Of a DNA stretch of 12,006 nucleotides, positions 8,144-12,006 are shown piece after piece. Numbering within the stretch: the first letter of the stretch is position 1; the number at the start of each line of letters is the position of its first letter. Where the stretch lies: the NCBI GenBank assembly GCA_002384725.1, contig DGBF01000137.1, positions 5,392 through 17,397 of the forward strand, read 5' to 3'. Origin of the DNA: Flavobacteriales bacterium UBA4011 (GTDB lineage: Bacteria; Bacteroidota; Bacteroidia; Flavobacteriales_D; Crocinitomicaceae). The notes under the pieces were generated by a model. It was given only the letters and a program-made list of their open reading frames with translations, did not search any database and was not told where the DNA came from. Both the position numbers and the translations under genes were made by a program.

Positions 8144-8980
8144 TTTTCTTTTTAGTTGTATGGCTGCCCACGTTTCTTTGTTCCATTTCTTTTCTAGTTC
8201 GAAACCAAACTTTTCAACGTGAGATAACAAATCAGTTACATCCGTATCAAAAAAACCGCTCAGAACAATACGTCCACCGGCACATAGTGATTTATCATAT
8301 TGTTCGAATTGCGCTTTTAATACGTTTTTATTGATATTGGCAAGAATCAATCCAAATTCTCTATCCTGAAGCAAATCAACATCGCCGTGCAAAGTTTCTA
8401 TGCACGAACATTGATTTCTAATGGCATTCTCTCGGGTGTTTTCAGCCGACCATTCTTCAATATCAATAGCTAGAATGTTTTTTGCTCCAAGTTTTTCCGC
8501 AACAATCGCCAAAATGCCAGTACCTGCTCCCATGTCTAAAACAGAATTGAGAAGTTCTCCTAACTCGAACAAGGCTTTGCTCATCATCCAAGTGGTTTGG
8601 TGGTGCCCTGTGCCAAAGGACATTTGCGGTTGAATTTCTACGACCATTCCCTTTCGGTTGGCTTTGTCATGAAAAGGCGCAATAATCGTTAGCAAATCAT
8701 CCACTTCAACAGGATGAAAATCAGATTCCCACTTCGCATTCCAATTTTGATGGGGTATCAATTCAGATTTCACCTTCACTTCAATATCATTGGTTTTGGC
8801 CCACGATTCGATTTTGATAATTATTTCGTCTTGATTAATATCAGACGCGTCCGCATAAGCAACAATCCCAGTTGTATTTTCTTCAAAGGCATTGCAGCCC
8901 TCTTCTACTAGCCATGTTACGGCAATTTCTGACCAAGGTTGAATTGGATTTATATCAATATGTAAGGCAATACTGTCCAT
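8141..8980 (-). CDS. prmA: Ribosomal protein L11 methyltransferase PrmA
   Basis: PrmA uses S-adenosylmethionine to trimethylate ribosomal protein L11 (alpha-amino group and lysine side chains in E. coli). The 279 residues match the Bacteroidota form, somewhat shorter than the ~293 of E. coli. Residues ~1-60 form the L11-recognition domain; a linker follows with WNAKWESDFHPVEV (80-93). The methyltransferase domain carries FGTGHHQTT (122-130), motif I VLDMGAGTGILAI (147-159) that holds the cofactor, the acidic AIDIEEWSAENTREN stretch (171-185) after strand 2, and LANINKNVL (213-221) corresponding to the catalytic-site N-I-N of the family. The ATG directly abuts the tpiA stop (TAAATG, no spacer), and its own stop overlaps the following ATG by one base, so it sits in the middle of a tightly coupled operon. 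The tpiA-prmA pairing is, from memory, common in Flavobacteriia, where clpS often follows; here a giant exported protein follows instead. Confidence 0.96.
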   Translation of the reverse strand: MDSIALHIDINPIQPWSEIAVTWLVEEGCNAFEENTTGIVAYADASDINQDEIIIKIESWAKTNDIEVKVKSELIPHQNWNAKWESDFHPVEVDDLLTIIAPFHDKANRKGMVVEIQPQMSFGTGHHQTTWMMSKALFELGELLNSVLDMGAGTGILAIVAEKLGAKNILAIDIEEWSAENTRENAIRNQCSCIETLHGDVDLLQDREFGLILANINKNVLKAQFEQYDKSLCAGGRIVLSGFFDTDVTDLLSHVEKFGFELEKKWNKETWAAIQLKRK

Positions 8981-9730
8981 TTATAGTGCTTCTGAAATTT
9001 GAATAAAGGATTCCGACTTCAAAGAAGCACCACCTATTAATCCACCGTCCACATTCGGACACGCGAAAAGCTCTTTGGCATTCTCTGGGGAACAACTTCC
9101 TCCATATAATATAGAAATTTTATTGGCAATATCAATATCGTATTTCTCTGCAATCCAACTTCTTATAGCTGCATGCATGTCTTCTGCTTGCTGCATGGAT
9201 GCTGTTTTTCCTGTTCCAATTGCCCAAACTGGCTCGTAAGCTACAGTTGCAAAAAGAATATCTTCTTTTGAGAGATGGAACAAGCTTTCCTCCAATTGTT
9301 TTTTGACAAAATCCAGCTCTTGACCTGCCTCACGAATCGTTAAAGGTTCACCACAACAGAAGATAAATGGACTTCTCTGTTCAATACTTGCATCTACTTT
9401 TTCCTTAAGGAAATCGGCATGTTCACCAAAGTACGTTCTTCTTTCTGAGTGACCGATAAGTAAATAATCTGCTCCCACAGATTTTGCTTGAGTTACCGAT
9501 ATTTCACCTGTAAAGGCACCACTTTTAGAAGGATAGAAATTTTGTGCACCGACTAAAACATGGTTGTCCTTCAATTCGTTGAATCGACTAATGTATATAG
9601 ACGGTGGAAATACGATAACCTGAACATGCGAAGGCCAATCCGTTTTGATAATCAGCTCATTGAACAAGGCTTCCGCCTCATTGGGCAACAAATTCATTTT
9701 CCAGTTTCCTGCTACTATTCTTTTTCTCAT
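8981..9730 (-). CDS. tpiA: Triose-phosphate isomerase
   Basis: TpiA interconverts dihydroxyacetone phosphate and glyceraldehyde 3-phosphate in glycolysis and gluconeogenesis; it is a cytoplasmic (beta/alpha)8 barrel, normally a dimer. From the ATG at 9730 it has 249 residues, the usual length. The full active site is present: AGNWKMN with N9 and K11, the electrophile H94 in LIGHSERR, the catalytic base E166 in VAYEPVWAIGTGKTAS including the flexible loop 6 (167-178), and the phosphate-binding YGGS (209-212) and GGLIGGASL (229-237). A start at 9760 would add ten residues (MARAKCVKII) ahead of the conserved MRKRIVAGNWK and would overlap the upstream gene; the ATG at 9730 lies two bases past the upstream stop and gives the canonical N-terminus. 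It is joined without spacer to prmA. Confidence 0.98.
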   Translation of the reverse strand: MRKRIVAGNWKMNLLPNEAEALFNELIIKTDWPSHVQVIVFPPSIYISRFNELKDNHVLVGAQNFYPSKSGAFTGEISVTQAKSVGADYLLIGHSERRTYFGEHADFLKEKVDASIEQRSPFIFCCGEPLTIREAGQELDFVKKQLEESLFHLSKEDILFATVAYEPVWAIGTGKTASMQQAEDMHAAIRSWIAEKYDIDIANKISILYGGSCSPENAKELFACPNVDGGLIGGASLKSESFIQISEAL

Positions 9731-9732
9731 AA

Positions 9733-11628
9733 TTATTTTAACACATTTAGCTCGAGCCATTTATAATCTGGCAAAGCTCGTTTTGGGTATTTTCCTTTTA
9801 CTATTCCTTTTTTCAACACCATTAATGACGGATTGGATCGCGCTATGGCTTTCAATTCTATTTCATCGGTTATAAAAACAGGGATGCTGAAATTGTATTT
9901 CTTTTTAAAGGCACGAACATCCTCCATAGAAGAACTTACGAGCATTATCATCGGAATATTGTCCTTTTGTGACTTTTTAAGAATGTCTTTTAGTTTTTCA
10001 ATTTCAGACCAATCGGCATCCTTTAGATTTCGGACAGAAAGAATGATCAATTTTTTCAGCTTCAGAATATCCTCTCGAATATTGAATTCTGTGAAGTCTT
10101 CATTTCTTCGCTCGACAGTGTCCATCATTTGGAATCCCGCGTATGATTCTGACAGAATTGTCGTATCGCCGACTTTCAAAGATAACATCGTATCATTTTC
10201 CTTACCATAAAGTCGAACGAAGGTCTCATTATTTTTAGCGAATTTATTGGTGATGAATGAAAATTGAAGGTAATCATCGTTAACCTCTTCGTAAGGCAAA
10301 AACGGACTGAATTGTTCTGTAATAGATGACAAGCGAGTTTCAACAATAACTTTTTGTCGATTACTGAGGTATTTCCAATCTTTGTTTTCCCAAAGTCTTT
10401 CCTTTTCATAATCTTTCGAACCCAAAAGCATTTCTTTTGTACGACCCGATTTTTTATGTTTAAAGGTCATATATTCTAAATATTTTCCTTCTGCACCATC
10501 TTTCATTTTTAAGCTCAAATTGCTCCCCACGGCATAAGCTCTGTAATCTTTTATGGGTTCATACATCAAGACATAGGAAACCAGCAAACCAGAAAGAACG
10601 AGCAAAAACAAATTGAGATTCCAAAAAGATTTCGGGTTGGTCGATTCTTTCCGCAGAATCCACATACCTCCTATAAATGAGAAAAAGGCAAATAGTAATG
10701 GGAGCCACCACGCGAATAACCAACTGAGCAAAGTAATCAATACTAGACTTGTCAACCAATATAGTAATTTCTTCTTTTCTGGTACTTGGTTTTTCTTGAA
10801 GGCAGCTAACAAAATCCAGATACTGAAATATAGCAGCACCAAATCTTTCCAAAACGACTCAGCCGGCGTCAGTGATCGACCAATAGAGCCTTTCATCGCA
10901 TCGCCAAAACACCCACAATCGTTAACGCATTGTGGACTCATCGTTTCATCTACGATAATTTCATCTACTCGGCTTACAATTTTTACAGACTTGTCCGTTT
11001 TCGCTTTTTTCAGCAAAGCTTGCCCAATTGGGTTGCTCAATTCGTATCTATTTCTATCAGTGAACTTTACTCCAGGATTGCAATTATCGGTATGCCAAGT
11101 GAGAAACGTAAAAAACAACATTATCCCAACAATGAGTACCGAAACAACCTTCAAGCGCTGCCCTAAGACAACAAGAACTCCCAATATTATTTCGAAGAGG
11201 CAAATTAAGACAGAAAATGTTAAAGCCGATTCACCCATACCTTCGAGACTAAATTCAGGCATATTGAACCATTCCTTGATTCGATAAGCTAGGGCGCCGT
11301 CTTCAAAATATTCTTGTAGTTTGTACGAAAATCCGATTGGATCGTTGGCCTTCACTAGACCTGAAACAATAAAAATGCTACCGACGATCACTCGTGCTGC
11401 GCTGGCCAGCGCTATTCTTCCTTTGAAAACGATTAGTCCGAAAATTGAAAATAAAAGAATAGCAAAACCTGTAATTTTTAATGCCGTTGTATTTCCGGTC
11501 AGATTAGGATGAAAGGCCAATACCAAAAGTGATATACTTACGATATTAAGCGCAACGAAAATCACATTGAACAAAAATGAACGTCCCGCGACGGTTGCCT
11601 TCGGTCTCATAACAACTTTTCTACTCAT
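9733..11628 (-). CDS. DoxX/MauE-like membrane protein with degenerate thioredoxin-like C-terminus
   Basis: This resembles the DoxX-family proteins (BT_3928 type) found next to tpiA in many Bacteroidota. About nine hydrophobic segments are visible (near 17-38, 50-70, 76-93, 136-157, 160-180, 263-278, 288-305, 307-324 and 336-356). The signature SGLVKANDPIGFSYKLQEYF (89-108) and MauE-like cysteines C183 (DNCNPG) and CVNDCGCFGDAMKG (234-247) suggest quinone- or thiol-linked redox chemistry, as proposed for DoxX/MauE relatives; the exact reaction is unknown. After the last span comes a soluble region (~362-520) and then a thioredoxin-like fold (~524-625) with LIILSVRNLKDADW at the usual CxxC position, so both cysteines are missing, and SNPSLMVLKKG in place of the cis-Pro loop. 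The ATG overlaps the upstream DUF1599 stop by 8 bases; Met7 (11610) is a possible alternative start. Two bases separate its stop from tpiA. Confidence 0.9.
   Translation of the reverse strand: MSRKVVMRPKATVAGRSFLFNVIFVALNIVSISLLVLAFHPNLTGNTTALKITGFAILLFSIFGLIVFKGRIALASAARVIVGSIFIVSGLVKANDPIGFSYKLQEYFEDGALAYRIKEWFNMPEFSLEGMGESALTFSVLICLFEIILGVLVVLGQRLKVVSVLIVGIMLFFTFLTWHTDNCNPGVKFTDRNRYELSNPIGQALLKKAKTDKSVKIVSRVDEIIVDETMSPQCVNDCGCFGDAMKGSIGRSLTPAESFWKDLVLLYFSIWILLAAFKKNQVPEKKKLLYWLTSLVLITLLSWLFAWWLPLLFAFFSFIGGMWILRKESTNPKSFWNLNLFLLVLSGLLVSYVLMYEPIKDYRAYAVGSNLSLKMKDGAEGKYLEYMTFKHKKSGRTKEMLLGSKDYEKERLWENKDWKYLSNRQKVIVETRLSSITEQFSPFLPYEEVNDDYLQFSFITNKFAKNNETFVRLYGKENDTMLSLKVGDTTILSESYAGFQMMDTVERRNEDFTEFNIREDILKLKKLIILSVRNLKDADWSEIEKLKDILKKSQKDNIPMIMLVSSSMEDVRAFKKKYNFSIPVFITDEIELKAIARSNPSLMVLKKGIVKGKYPKRALPDYKWLELNVLK
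11621..11628 (-). other. 8-base overlap of the DUF1599 stop and DoxX-family start
   Basis: The last codons of the DUF1599 gene (...GAG TAG) lie in a different frame over the ATG of the DoxX-family gene. If the DoxX gene actually begins at its second Met (11610), the genes would instead be separated by 10 bases. No purine-rich Shine-Dalgarno sequence decides between them, which is normal for Bacteroidota. Confidence 0.6.
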
Positions 11629-12006
11629 TTCCCAAATGAATTAAAGAAAAAACAGAATAATTCAGCATGTCATAATAATTGGCATCTATGCCTTCGCTAA
11701 TCAAAGTTGAACCGTCGTTGTCTTCAATCTGCTTCACTCTTAAAATCTTCATGAGAATCAAATCTGTCAAAGAACTCACCCTCATATCTCGCCAAGCTTC
11801 GCCGTAATCGTGGTTCTTTTTCAGCATTAAATCATGAGCTGTATCCGCATATTTATTAAACAAGCTCAAAGCCTCCTCGGCTGAAAGCTCCATTTCCACA
11901 AGGTCCTTTTCCTCTAATTGGATAATGGCTATGATGCAATAATTTACAATCGCCATGAATTCACCGTCGATGCTCTCTCCAACTTCATTTTTTCCAGTTT
12001 CCTGAA
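11621..12006 (-). CDS. DUF1599 (nucleotide modification associated domain 1) protein, N-terminus beyond window
   Basis: The reading frame remains open to the right edge, so the true start lies outside; the ATG at 11956 falls inside the conserved region and is not the start. The 127 visible residues contain the complete second DUF1599 unit (AHDLMLKKNHDYGEAWRDM, then SSLTDLILMKILRVKQIEDN and the SEGIDANYYDMLNY motif) and the end of the first unit (ESIDGEF...IVNYCIIAIIQLE). Full-length relatives in Bacteroidota are about 180 residues with two such units, so about 50 residues are missing. The family's biochemical role is not established; comparative genomics has linked it to modified-nucleotide metabolism, but in Bacteroidota it is a conserved chromosomal gene, often, from memory, near folP and the DoxX-tpiA pair. 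It is the first visible gene of the operon and its stop overlaps the next start. Confidence 0.9.
   Translation of the reverse strand, partial: QETGKNEVGESIDGEFMAIVNYCIIAIIQLEEKDLVEMELSAEEALSLFNKYADTAHDLMLKKNHDYGEAWRDMRVSSLTDLILMKILRVKQIEDNDGSTLISEGIDANYYDMLNYSVFSLIHLGNE

Noticed and set aside
10613..11287. 224-codon open frame on the plus strand
   Set aside because: It lies wholly antisense to the well-supported DoxX-family gene, its translation is low-complexity and lacks any domain pattern, and it has no neighbours on that strand; it is a shadow.
11621..11956. Complete 111-residue protein starting at 11956
   Set aside because: The frame continues upstream to the window edge with family-conserved residues, so this ATG is internal and the gene is partial.
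1..12006. Mobile elements, CRISPR arrays, tRNA or rRNA genes, defence or toxin-antitoxin systems
   Set aside because: I found no transposase or integrase motifs, no direct repeat-spacer pattern, no cloverleaf or rRNA-like stretch, and essentially every base is accounted for by seven colinear genes.

Overview
The window is about 12 kb of AT-rich DNA whose genes all lie on the minus strand, reading from high to low coordinates. The gene set and style point to a Bacteroidota bacterium, probably Flavobacteriales: a DoxX/MauE-type membrane protein of the kind found beside tpiA in Bacteroidota, a tandem-duplicated DUF1599 protein, a TPR plus PD40 propeller exported protein, signal peptides ending in '...FGQ', and no obvious Shine-Dalgarno sequences. 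A Crocinitomicaceae-like (Fluviicola/Crocinitomix) source is a guess from protein style only.

In order of transcription: (1) a DUF1599 protein whose start lies beyond the right edge (11621-12006); (2) a 631-residue DoxX/MauE-like membrane protein with a degenerate thioredoxin-like tail (9733-11628); (3) triose-phosphate isomerase tpiA (8981-9730); (4) ribosomal protein L11 methyltransferase prmA (8141-8980); (5) an unrecognised 1545-residue exported protein (3504-8141); (6) glycerol-3-phosphate acyltransferase plsY (2870-3502); (7) an exported TPR/PD40/coiled-coil protein cut by the left edge (1-2819).

The first six genes are joined by overlaps of 8 and 1 bases or gaps of 0, 1 and 2 bases, so they almost certainly form one transcript with coupled translation. 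The last gene follows plsY after 50 bases with no visible terminator or clear promoter. Housekeeping functions (glycolysis, ribosome modification, phospholipid synthesis) are therefore interleaved with three poorly characterised envelope proteins. Nothing indicates a mobile element, defence system, CRISPR array or RNA gene. The material most worth following up is the giant exported protein between prmA and plsY, the 204-residue gapless tandem repeat in the PD40 protein, and the DoxX protein with a thioredoxin-like tail that lacks CxxC. The long reading frames on the plus strand are antisense shadows.
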